Shown: in pieces, positions 25,116-32,817 of the stretch
How positions within the stretch are numbered: position 1 is the first letter of the stretch
How the letters are laid out: the number at the start of each line of letters is the position of its first letter
From: Bacteroidales bacterium
GTDB taxonomy: Bacteria > Bacteroidota > Bacteroidia > Bacteroidales > Muribaculaceae
Length of the DNA stretch: 64,000 bases
NCBI GenBank assembly: GCA_014800535.1
Contig: JAAVFW010000002.1
Location: 8,530 to 72,529, forward strand
Reading direction: 5' to 3'
Notes under the pieces: model-generated
What the model saw: the letters and a program-made list of their open reading frames with translations, nothing else
Databases searched by the model: none
What the model was told of the DNA's origin: nothing
Made by a program: the position numbers and the translations under genes

Positions 25116-25712
25116 ATGGGTATAATAAATGTTGTAAAGTCAATTTCGGGAGGTCTGCTCGGAGCATTGAGCCCCTTAATTATTGATGGTGTATATGGTG
25201 GTTTCTGGAATTTTCGCAACAGAATGAAGGATAAAATCAAGGTTGACGGATTTTGGAAATCGTTCTATTACATATATCTTGAGCGAAAGGATAGTTTTAT
25301 AGGGGCTAAGACTCTATTTCATGGAGTTCCGTATTTTCCTCATGGCATCTCCGGGGTTTTTATTTCAACAAATGCTGAGATTGGTGAGGGGTGCACGATT
25401 TTTCATCAGGTTACAATCGGTGCCAACACAATTGCCGGACATCCAAAGGCCGGTTCGCCTGTAATAGGGAATAATGTTTATATAGGTGCGGGAGCTAAGA
25501 TAATCGGAAGCGTTCGGATTGGTGATAATTGTAGAATTGGAGCTAATTGTGTAGTTGTTGAAGATATGCCCAACAATTCAACAGCTGTGGCTGCAAAGAC
25601 AAGAATAATTTTGTCGGATGAGCCAAAGATTAATGCTCATTTATCGCCTGATCAGATTAAAGAAAAATTAATTATAGATAATAATAGCAAAAGCAATACC
25701 CCCCCCGATTGA
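25116..25712 (+). CDS. Serine acetyltransferase-like (left-handed beta-helix) acetyltransferase
   Basis: A 198-residue CysE/LbH-type acetyltransferase. The hexapeptide repeats run from about residue 85 to 155 (AEIGEGCTIFHQVTIGANT, VIGNNVYIGAGAKIIGSVRIGDN). The histidine in IFHQVTIG is the usual catalytic base. In a capsule locus it probably O-acetylates a sugar rather than serine (inference). I start at the ATG at 25116; a TTG six bases earlier is open too. A C8 run (25699-25706) encodes the Pro residues four codons from the end, so slippage would alter only the tail. Confidence 0.82.
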   Translation: MGIINVVKSISGGLLGALSPLIIDGVYGGFWNFRNRMKDKIKVDGFWKSFYYIYLERKDSFIGAKTLFHGVPYFPHGISGVFISTNAEIGEGCTIFHQVTIGANTIAGHPKAGSPVIGNNVYIGAGAKIIGSVRIGDNCRIGANCVVVEDMPNNSTAVAAKTRIILSDEPKINAHLSPDQIKEKLIIDNNSKSNTPPD

Positions 25713-25856
25713 AATTTGAAACTAAACATGTATATTTACAAGAAAACTGTCAGTTATGTAAATGTGGTGTGCTATTTAGAAAAGCATGTTGATTTTTTGC
25801 GTAACGTTGCTTTAAATTTATATACTCAGAAGTGGGTAATGATGAGATGAAAGCCC

Positions 25857-25884
25857 TTTGATTCATAATTTTTTATTAACTTTG
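25857..25884 (+). promoter_or_regulatory. Promoter of the capsule export block
   Basis: A perfect -7 box TAACTTTG (25877-25884) lies 16 bases after TTTG (25857-25860). The spacer is shorter than the usual 19-20, so strength may be reduced. The start would be near 25891, with a leader of about 90 bases before the SLBB gene. Confidence 0.62.
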
Positions 25885-25981
25885 CAACCAGTATATTTGT
25901 GAGAAATGGAGATAATAGTTTAAGTCTAAAATTCATACTGTTATCTCTTAGTATAAGAGACTTGTTAACTTATTGTAGGTT

Positions 25982-28477
25982 ATGAAGTTAAAGCACGCGC
26001 TTCTATCTGTATTCATGGCGACAGCCTTTTTTGCAGCTGCGCTTACCGACCAGCAGGTTATAGAGTATATTAAACAGCAGACTGCTGCCGGCAAAAGTAA
26101 TCAACAAATCGGGCAGGAGTTAATGGCTCGGGGTGTAACTCCGGAACAGGCTCAGCGAATTAAGGCTCAGCTTTCAGCGCAACAGACAGGTGAAGGTGTT
26201 AATTCTGTGCGTCGAATTGATTCTGACAGGAACGTTAATGGACAGAATAATCAGAATAATCAGAATAGTCAAAACAACCGAAATCAGCAGAATCAGCAGA
26301 ATCAGAATGTTTTGCAGGAACGTCATGATGCAACTGAAGATGTTTCGATTGAATCATTTATTGAGATTGACCGTCAGGTCAATATGGGGAATAACGGTAG
26401 GATAGGTGCTGATAATATCTACGGACATCAGGTCTTTAATTCTCAATCTTTGACTTTTGAGCCGAGCGAGAATCTTGCAACACCTCAGAATTATCGCCTC
26501 GGTCCCGGTGATGAGGTCGTGATTGATATTTGGGGCACAGCGGAAGATCATCTCCGTCAGACTATCTCCCCTGAGGGAAGTATCATGATTTCGCAATTGG
26601 GTCCGATTTATCTTAACGGTCTGTCGATTGCCGATGCCAATAAACACATCCGCAGTGCTTTGTCAAGAAAATATGCCGGAGTGGAGAATGCACAGACAGA
26701 TGTGCAGGTGACACTTGGACAGGTCCGCACAATTCAGGTTGACATCCTTGGAGAAGTTGCCACTCCCGGCACATTCCGCATGTCGCCTTTCTCATCGGTT
26801 TTCCACGCACTTTATCGTGCCGGTGGTATCAACGACATAGGTTCTTTGCGTAATATCCGTGTCATGAGAAACGGACGGAAAGTAGCCGATGTCGATATTT
26901 ACGATTATCTTTTCAACGGAAAGACAAAGGGTAACGTCAAGTTGCAGGAAGGCGACGTTATTATCGTTCCGCCCTACGAACAGCTTGTAAACATCGACGG
27001 CAATGTGAAACGCCCGATGTATTATGAAATGAAGCCTGACGAAACCATTGATGATTTGGTGGAATTTGCCGGTGGTTTCACAGGAGATGCCTATAACGGA
27101 ATGGTGCGTCTTGCGCGTCAGAGCGGCACTGAAAACGAACTTTTCAACATTGAGAGGGGTGACTTTGATTCATATCGTTTGAAAGATGGCGACGTCGTAA
27201 CGGTGGGAACTATTCTCGACCGTTATTCAAACCGAGTTGAGTTGAAAGGCTCTGTGTCTCGTCCCGGCATGTTTGCTTTGGGTAGCGATATTGCAACAGT
27301 TGGCGACCTTATTCGTAAGGCCGACGGAGTTTCGGAAGATGCCTACACCGATAGAGTCCTGTTGTATCGCGAGGGTCCGGAGCTGGAGCTGCAGGTCATC
27401 TCATTTAATCTTGACGATATTCTGAGCGGGAGGGTTGCAGATATTCCATTGAAGAGAAACGACGTGATTGTTGTTTCGTCGCTGAGAGACCTTGAAGAGA
27501 AAGGTTCTCTTTCAATCAATGGTCAGGTTGCCCGTCCGGGTCTTTACACATACGCTGAGAATGTGACTCTGAAGGATCTGATTATTCAGGCCGGAGGACT
27601 TGTCGAAGGTGCTTCGACTGCCCGGGTTGACATCGCACGAAGAATCGACGACCCGTCGGCTACCGAACCTACTCAGCAGTTAGCTCAAATTTATCAGGTT
27701 TCAATTGAGGAAGGACTTGGAGCTAACGACGGTAGCGATTTCATCCTGAAACCTTTCGACAGGATAGAGGTTAGAAAAAGTCCCGGTTATGCCGAGCAGG
27801 CTGTTGTGTCGGTTGGCGGAGAGGTTCTTTTTGAAGGAGATTATGTGCTTCAGAAAAGAAACGAGCGTCTTTCCGAACTTGTCAGAAGAGCCGGAGGAGT
27901 GCTTGAGGCCGGATATATCAGAGGAGCATATCTAACCCGAAAGTTATCTGACGACGAGTATGAGGCACGAAAGGAATCGTTAAGATTGGCCATGGCAAAC
28001 AGCAAAGGAAATGTAAACGACTCGATTGCGTTGAGCAATATTGAGGTGTCCAACCGATATAATGTCGGCATTGACCTTGAAAAGGCTCTTGAGAATCCAG
28101 GCACATATTACGATCTCGTCCTTCAGCCCGGCGATGCCTTGTTTATACCGCAGCTTCAGAGCACTGTCAAGATTTCAGGCGATGTGATGTTCCCCAATGC
28201 TGTAATTTACGAACCTGAAAAGAAACTTGGTTATTATGTTGACCAGGCCGGTGGTTATGGTCAGCGTGCAAGAAAAGGAAAGGCGTTCATCGTATATCAG
28301 AACGGTAAAGTTGCGCGGGCAAAACGGAACACAAAGATAGAACCGGGTTGTCAGATTATTGTGCCGAGTAAGCCGCAGAGCGACGGCTCGAACTGGACCA
28401 AGATTCTCACGATGGCAACCAGCTTCTCATCTGTGGCAGCTCTTGCAGCAACAATTACAAATATCTTCAAAAAGTAA
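25982..28477 (+). CDS. Wza-like polysaccharide export protein with six SLBB repeats
   Basis: An 831-residue exported protein. A signal peptide is followed by a small helical module (LTDQQVIEYIKQQTAAGKSN) and a linker of Asn/Gln repeats (about 80-105). The polysaccharide-export domain (YRLGPGDEVVIDIWGTAE, then LNGLSIADANKHI) lies near 165-225. Six SLBB domains follow, each with a G.V..PG/M.. start and an AGG-type turn (VDILGEVATPGTF, VNIDGNVKRP, VELKGSVSRPG, LSINGQVARPG, VSVGGEVLFEG, VKISGDVMFP). A C-terminal helix ends ITNIFKK. It should form the outer-membrane channel for capsule export. It is longer than E. coli Wza (about 380), as is usual in Bacteroidetes. Confidence 0.9.
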   Translation: MKLKHALLSVFMATAFFAAALTDQQVIEYIKQQTAAGKSNQQIGQELMARGVTPEQAQRIKAQLSAQQTGEGVNSVRRIDSDRNVNGQNNQNNQNSQNNRNQQNQQNQNVLQERHDATEDVSIESFIEIDRQVNMGNNGRIGADNIYGHQVFNSQSLTFEPSENLATPQNYRLGPGDEVVIDIWGTAEDHLRQTISPEGSIMISQLGPIYLNGLSIADANKHIRSALSRKYAGVENAQTDVQVTLGQVRTIQVDILGEVATPGTFRMSPFSSVFHALYRAGGINDIGSLRNIRVMRNGRKVADVDIYDYLFNGKTKGNVKLQEGDVIIVPPYEQLVNIDGNVKRPMYYEMKPDETIDDLVEFAGGFTGDAYNGMVRLARQSGTENELFNIERGDFDSYRLKDGDVVTVGTILDRYSNRVELKGSVSRPGMFALGSDIATVGDLIRKADGVSEDAYTDRVLLYREGPELELQVISFNLDDILSGRVADIPLKRNDVIVVSSLRDLEEKGSLSINGQVARPGLYTYAENVTLKDLIIQAGGLVEGASTARVDIARRIDDPSATEPTQQLAQIYQVSIEEGLGANDGSDFILKPFDRIEVRKSPGYAEQAVVSVGGEVLFEGDYVLQKRNERLSELVRRAGGVLEAGYIRGAYLTRKLSDDEYEARKESLRLAMANSKGNVNDSIALSNIEVSNRYNVGIDLEKALENPGTYYDLVLQPGDALFIPQLQSTVKISGDVMFPNAVIYEPEKKLGYYVDQAGGYGQRARKGKAFIVYQNGKVARAKRNTKIEPGCQIIVPSKPQSDGSNWTKILTMATSFSSVAALAATITNIFKK

Positions 28478-28484
28478 CGGCATT

Positions 28485-29591
28485 ATGATTGAAGAAAACA
28501 ACAATCCTATGATGGAGGATGAAGAAGGTCCGGAAATTAATCTTCTGGAACTTGGAGAAAAGTTGTGGGCTCAGAAGAAAAAAATAGGAATCTGGAGCTT
28601 GATTGGAGCCGTGGTGGGTCTTATCATAGCATTCAGCATACCTAAGGAATATACAGCGGTTGTTAAAGTAGCTCCTGAAACAAACAGGTCAAGAATTTCC
28701 GGAGGTCTCGGAGCGTTAGCTTCGATGGCGGGTATCTCGTCGCAGTCAACCAGTCCCGACGCCGTCTATCCTGTGTTGTATCCGGATGTCGTCAACTCCC
28801 TTCCTTTTATCACCGGACTCTTTGATGTTGAGGTTGAGATGAAGGAGAATGGCACCAAGATGACTCTGGAGCAATATATGAGGAAAGAGGTGAAAACTCC
28901 ATGGTGGGTTTATCTGAAATATTTGCCAAATAAGATTATCGGATTTTTCCGTTCCAAGGAGAAGATTGGTCCGAATCATAAACTGAATACTTTCCGCTTG
29001 ACAAGAAGTGAATCAAAACTTGTCGGAAGGCTTCGCAGTAGAATTTCGACCAACGTAAATATGAAAACGGATGTTATAACCGTTTCAGTAAAGATGCAGG
29101 ACGGTGTGGTGGCTGCAATGCTTGCTGATACAGTTGTCAGTCGTCTTCAGAATTACATCACGGAATACAGAACCAACAAGTCTCGTCAGGATCTTGAGTT
29201 TGCGCTCAAGCTTAATGAGGAGGCAAAGGAGAATTACTATAAGGCGCAGCAGAAATATGCCGATTATCTTGACCATAACCAGTTTGTGGTTTATCATTCG
29301 GCTCAGATTGAACGCGACCGTCTGGAAAATGAGGCGACTCTGACATTTAATCTATATAATCAGACTTCGCAGCAGGTTCAGAAGGCACAGGCTATGGTGC
29401 AGGAAACAACACCTGTCTATGTTATTGTGGAGCCATCGACTGCTCCTGTCGAGTCGACAAGTCCTAAGAGAGTCTATATTTTGGTTGGATACACATTTGC
29501 CGGTTTTGCTCTCTGTTGCTTATGGATTCTGTATGGTAAACCGATGTGGGTAAAATTTATTGAAAGTAGACGCAAACGAAAAGATGCCTAA
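28485..29591 (+). CDS. Wzz-type chain-length determinant protein
   Basis: A 368-residue inner-membrane co-polymerase. Wzz layout is seen: an N-terminal membrane helix (about 33-53, WSLIGAVVGLIIAFSIP) followed by YTAVVKVAPE, a long coiled periplasmic domain (about 230-310), and the C-terminal proline-rich motif VEPSTAPVESTSPKR just before a second helix (near 338-358). The ATG at 28485 lies 7 bases after the SLBB stop. The frame is open upstream into that gene, but those codons are shadow. There is no C-terminal tyrosine-kinase domain. It should set capsule chain length together with Wzy. Confidence 0.88.
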   Translation: MIEENNNPMMEDEEGPEINLLELGEKLWAQKKKIGIWSLIGAVVGLIIAFSIPKEYTAVVKVAPETNRSRISGGLGALASMAGISSQSTSPDAVYPVLYPDVVNSLPFITGLFDVEVEMKENGTKMTLEQYMRKEVKTPWWVYLKYLPNKIIGFFRSKEKIGPNHKLNTFRLTRSESKLVGRLRSRISTNVNMKTDVITVSVKMQDGVVAAMLADTVVSRLQNYITEYRTNKSRQDLEFALKLNEEAKENYYKAQQKYADYLDHNQFVVYHSAQIERDRLENEATLTFNLYNQTSQQVQKAQAMVQETTPVYVIVEPSTAPVESTSPKRVYILVGYTFAGFALCCLWILYGKPMWVKFIESRRKRKDA

Positions 29592-30846
29592 ACGTTCAAG
29601 GTTACTGATATTATCATTTTTGATTGCCATTCTCCCGGTCTTTTCTAAAGATCGGGTGAATGACGTTTTATCGGTAATTGCTTCCGAAGGCAGTGTCAGT
29701 CGGCAGACTTCTACCTCTCCGACAGCTTTGAAAGTGAAGAATACACGTTCGGAGAAGAAGGTGATTGACCCTCGCGTCTCCGCATCTCTGCGGGATAATG
29801 CTTTCAACAGAATTGATTTGAAGAAGGGGTATGACGGCTTATCGGTTGGCATTACCGGTGTTATAAGTGATGCAGATCAGTCTGAGGCGGACTTTCTTGA
29901 CGACCTTCAGGATGAATATTTGGAGGCGATTAACGCTGTGGCAGGAGGAAACAATTCAGATAGGATGCTTTCTGCGATGATAGACCTGACCGGAGCTGTT
30001 AATGCAGTGCAGAGTTCGGTTGGAAATGTGTTGAATCAGATGTCATCATCATCCTCTTCTCATAGTAATGGAGGAGATGCACTTGACAACATTATCAATT
30101 CCACTGCGGGAATGTCAGGTGATTATGGCACCGGGCACAGATCTCAATTCAAGTATGATTATGGTGGAAATGGAGCCGGCAGGAATCTTACTTTAAGAGC
30201 ACTACCTTTTATCGGTAATGATTGGGGAAGAATTACTTCCGGTTTCGGATATAGAGAGAAATACAAGCGGATGCATAAGGGTATAGACATTGCCATGTCG
30301 GTTGGCGACAGTGTCAGAACTGTGATGCCCGGAGTGGTAGACCGAGTGAATTTCGAGAGAAACGGATATGGATGCTATGTGGTTGTGAAGCATGCCGAAG
30401 GTTACGAAACCCGCTATGCTCATCTGAGCCGCTGTATAGTTAATCCCGGCGACAGCCTGACAGCCATGCAGCCAATTGCCTTAAGTGGAAATACAGGTAA
30501 TTCAACAGGACCTCATCTGCATTTTGAGATTCGTCAGAATGGTATTGCCATCGACCCTATGTCGATGTTCAGTTTCGGCTCAGGTGTGAGTTCTGATTAC
30601 ACATCTCCCAAGGCAATGGAGAATCTTGCCGACCCATTGCAATATGTTGTTGAAAACCGGGTGACAACCGGCTTTAACGGATCAAAAAAGCAGTTGACAA
30701 CCAAGAGGACTTATATCGTGCGTGAAGGAGACACCCTTCAGGGGATTGCCGCACGTGCCGGAATAAGTCTGCTTGAACTTATGAAAAGAAACTTTATTTC
30801 GGAAGGGCAGAACATTCCTGTCGGAACAATGCTCAGACTGAGATGA
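29584..30846 (+). CDS. M23 metallopeptidase with LysM domain
   Basis: A 420-residue exported protein (signal helix at about 6-20). A low-conservation middle is followed by an M23/LytM domain: RITSGFGYREKYKRMHKGIDIAM (His and Asp ligands, about 218-240) and TGNSTGPHLHFEIR (HLH ligands, near 304-317). It ends in a LysM (TYIVREGDTLQGIAARAGIS, near 378-397). All zinc ligands are present, so it should cut peptidoglycan peptides. It overlaps the Wzz stop by 8 bases (ATG at 29584) and so is tied to the export block. It may open or bind the cell wall around the secretion apparatus (inference). Confidence 0.88.
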   Translation: MPKRSRLLILSFLIAILPVFSKDRVNDVLSVIASEGSVSRQTSTSPTALKVKNTRSEKKVIDPRVSASLRDNAFNRIDLKKGYDGLSVGITGVISDADQSEADFLDDLQDEYLEAINAVAGGNNSDRMLSAMIDLTGAVNAVQSSVGNVLNQMSSSSSSHSNGGDALDNIINSTAGMSGDYGTGHRSQFKYDYGGNGAGRNLTLRALPFIGNDWGRITSGFGYREKYKRMHKGIDIAMSVGDSVRTVMPGVVDRVNFERNGYGCYVVVKHAEGYETRYAHLSRCIVNPGDSLTAMQPIALSGNTGNSTGPHLHFEIRQNGIAIDPMSMFSFGSGVSSDYTSPKAMENLADPLQYVVENRVTTGFNGSKKQLTTKRTYIVREGDTLQGIAARAGISLLELMKRNFISEGQNIPVGTMLRLR

Positions 30847-30881
30847 AATAAAATAGATAAAATCGCATAGATAAGATAACA

Positions 30882-32147
30882 ATGAGAGAAAGAATATTAC
30901 TGTGTCTTGCGCACATGAGTGGCAAAGAACAATATTACATTGATGAGGCGTTCAAAGATAACTGGGTTGTCCCGATGGGCCCGAATGTTGATGGATTTGA
31001 AAGTGACCTCGAATGTTTTGTCAATTCTCTCGAGGGAGGAGCGTCGCTTGATAGAAAAGTCGTGGGTCTCTCTGCCGGAACGGCGGCAATACACTTAGCT
31101 CTTATTGCCTGCGGCGTTCAGCCCGGCGACGAGGTGATTGTTCAGACTTTCACCTTCTGCGCTTCGAGCCACCCTGTTATGTATGTAGGTGCGACTCCCG
31201 TATTTGTCGATTCAGAACCGGATTCGTGGAATATGGATCCCGACCTGCTTGAGAAAGCAATAGAAGATCGAATTGCAAAGACAGGAAAAAAGCCAAAAGC
31301 CATTATTCCGGTGGCCCTTTACGGCATGCCATATCAGATCGACCGTATAATGGAGATTGGCAACCGCTACGGAATACCTGTGATCGAAGATGCTGCCGAA
31401 GGGTTCGGATCGCGATTTGACGGCCAGGTTCTCGGCACATTCGGACGTTACGGAGTTCTTTCTTTCAACGGCAACAAGATGATCACCACCTCAGGAGGCG
31501 GTGCGCTTATTTGCAAGGACGAAGCCGACAAGAAAGAGATTATGTTCTATGCAACCCAAGCGCGGGAATCATATCCTTATTATCAGCACGAAAGAATCGG
31601 CTACAACTACCGAATGTCGAATATATGTGCTGGAATCGGACGAGGACAGATGACCATTCTCGAAGAACATATAGCTCACCATAAGCATGTCCAGCAGCTA
31701 TATTGCGAACTGTTTAAGGACGTCGAGGGGATTACCATGCACGAGAACCCCTCTCCGCGCTACGATTCAAACTTCTGGCTATGTGCCGCAACCATCTCGC
31801 CTGAAATCCGTGTGAAAGGACAAGAAAATGCTTATAGCGAGATTATATCAGGCTCTGTGGGCGGCGCAGCCGGTGTGACACATGCAGCCAAGGTTGCCAC
31901 AACTGATTGTCAGCCTAACTCAAATGTAGAAGCATTACGCATTGCCCTCGACGCGGCTAACATCGAAGCTCGCCCCCTTTGGAAACCGATGCACAAACAA
32001 CCTGTCTATAAGAACATGCCCGCATATCTCAACGGTGTCAGCGAGTCACTGTTTAAGGTAGGCATCTGTCTCCCCGCCGGACCATACGTCTCAGACGACG
32101 ATGTGCGTTACATAGTTGACACTATCAAAGAGAATATCATCAGATAA
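30882..32147 (+). CDS. DegT/DnrJ/EryC1/StrS-family sugar aminotransferase
   Basis: A 421-residue PLP enzyme of the sugar-aminotransferase family. It has GLSAGTAAIHLALIACGVQPGD (about 63-84), the aspartate of IPVIEDAAEGFGS near 166-178, and the Schiff-base lysine in SFNGNKMITTSGGGA near 191-205. It should make an amino sugar (UDP- or dTDP-linked) from a keto sugar for the capsule. No matching 4,6-dehydratase gene is in the window, so the keto substrate comes from elsewhere. It starts 35 bases after the M23 gene and is the last gene of the locus on this strand. Confidence 0.88.
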   Translation: MRERILLCLAHMSGKEQYYIDEAFKDNWVVPMGPNVDGFESDLECFVNSLEGGASLDRKVVGLSAGTAAIHLALIACGVQPGDEVIVQTFTFCASSHPVMYVGATPVFVDSEPDSWNMDPDLLEKAIEDRIAKTGKKPKAIIPVALYGMPYQIDRIMEIGNRYGIPVIEDAAEGFGSRFDGQVLGTFGRYGVLSFNGNKMITTSGGGALICKDEADKKEIMFYATQARESYPYYQHERIGYNYRMSNICAGIGRGQMTILEEHIAHHKHVQQLYCELFKDVEGITMHENPSPRYDSNFWLCAATISPEIRVKGQENAYSEIISGSVGGAAGVTHAAKVATTDCQPNSNVEALRIALDAANIEARPLWKPMHKQPVYKNMPAYLNGVSESLFKVGICLPAGPYVSDDDVRYIVDTIKENIIR

Positions 32148-32198
32148 ACTCCCTTTGAAGGGAATGTCGGCAGTTACTTTAACCGGTAACTACGTGGA

Positions 32199-32657
32199 CT
32201 ACGGGAAGGTGTAGGTTATTACACCTTCCCGCGCTTTATATATGCGCGGAATGCCGGAAGAGGCGAACATGGAATAGACATGACGGTCATTTTGAGCCGA
32301 TACGGGGAGAGTAAGGTTATATTCCTCCCAAAACTTTCTGACATCTCCTTCACCCTCCTCCCGGGAAATACAGATATATTGAGACTGTTCATCAGCAGGG
32401 AGCTGCAGGTTCTGTTCATACTCTTTCTGAATGACCGGTAATTCCTCTCTGCAATCTTTACAACCTGTGTTGAAGAATATAATTACCATCGGAGAGGTAA
32501 AGGAATCTGAAGATGAGACACGCCTCCCTTCAGTAGTAACGACTGAAAAATCGGGGAGAATGTCTCCGGCGGAAAGACTCCACTCCGGCTCCTCATGATC
32601 GGAGATGCAGCCACTCAAAAGAACGCATGTAATAAGAAGTGGTAAAAAACGTTTCAT
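32199..32657 (-). CDS. TlpA/thioredoxin-like lipoprotein
   Basis: A 152-residue lipoprotein: the signal peptide ends in LLSGC (Cys about residue 17). The fold is that of a redoxin with ILPDFSVVTTEGRRV, the strand VIIFFNTGC and the active site CKDC in NTGCKDCREELP, and the cis-Pro loop GIPRIY. It should exchange disulfides in the periplasm. The C-terminus is short, ending soon after the cis-Pro strand. The start is placed at 32657, because a promoter box at 32664-32671 would begin transcription almost at the ATG, leaving a leaderless mRNA. Confidence 0.8.
   Translation of the reverse strand: MKRFLPLLITCVLLSGCISDHEEPEWSLSAGDILPDFSVVTTEGRRVSSSDSFTSPMVIIFFNTGCKDCREELPVIQKEYEQNLQLPADEQSQYICISREEGEGDVRKFWEEYNLTLPVSAQNDRHVYSMFASSGIPRIYKAREGVITYTFP
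32202..32231. terminator. Hairpin between convergent genes
   Basis: A perfect 12-bp stem (32202-32213 with 32220-32231) with a 6-base loop overlaps the last codons of the thioredoxin-like gene. It lies 55 bases after the aminotransferase stop and can terminate that plus-strand transcript; a smaller stem precedes it near 32171-32189. Confidence 0.65.
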
Positions 32658-32663
32658 TACTCG

Positions 32664-32695
32664 CAAAGTTAAGGATAATTCGGATAACACACAAC
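32664..32695 (-). promoter_or_regulatory. Promoter of the thioredoxin-like gene
   Basis: Minus strand: GTTG (32695-32692), 20 bases, TAACTTTG (32671-32664). Transcription is expected 5-7 bases further, at about 32657-32659, right at the proposed ATG. Confidence 0.65.
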
Positions 32696-32707
32696 AATTC
32701 AGAAGAA

Positions 32708-32794
32708 CTCAGACTCCGCTCTCCAATCACTACAACTACTGAAAAGCTCAGACCCCGTTCTCCGGTCATTACAAATACCGGAAAACGGGGTCTG
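32708..32794 (-). terminator. Terminator of the VTC cluster with a duplicated arm
   Basis: A stem of 11 bp (32749-32759 with 32784-32794), extended by an inner CCGGT/ACCGG pair, lies just past the Cthe_2159 gene stop. Its left half is an imperfect tandem copy of the 39 bases before it (32708-32746 against 32747-32785, 30 of 39 identical). Confidence 0.7.
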
Positions 32795-32817
32795 TGTGTT
32801 ATATATCTTTAAACCCG

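Noticed and set aside
28359..28484. A longer start for the Wzz-type protein
   Set aside because: The added 42 codons lie in the SLBB gene in another frame and have no Wzz character. The ATG at 28485 follows the upstream stop directly.
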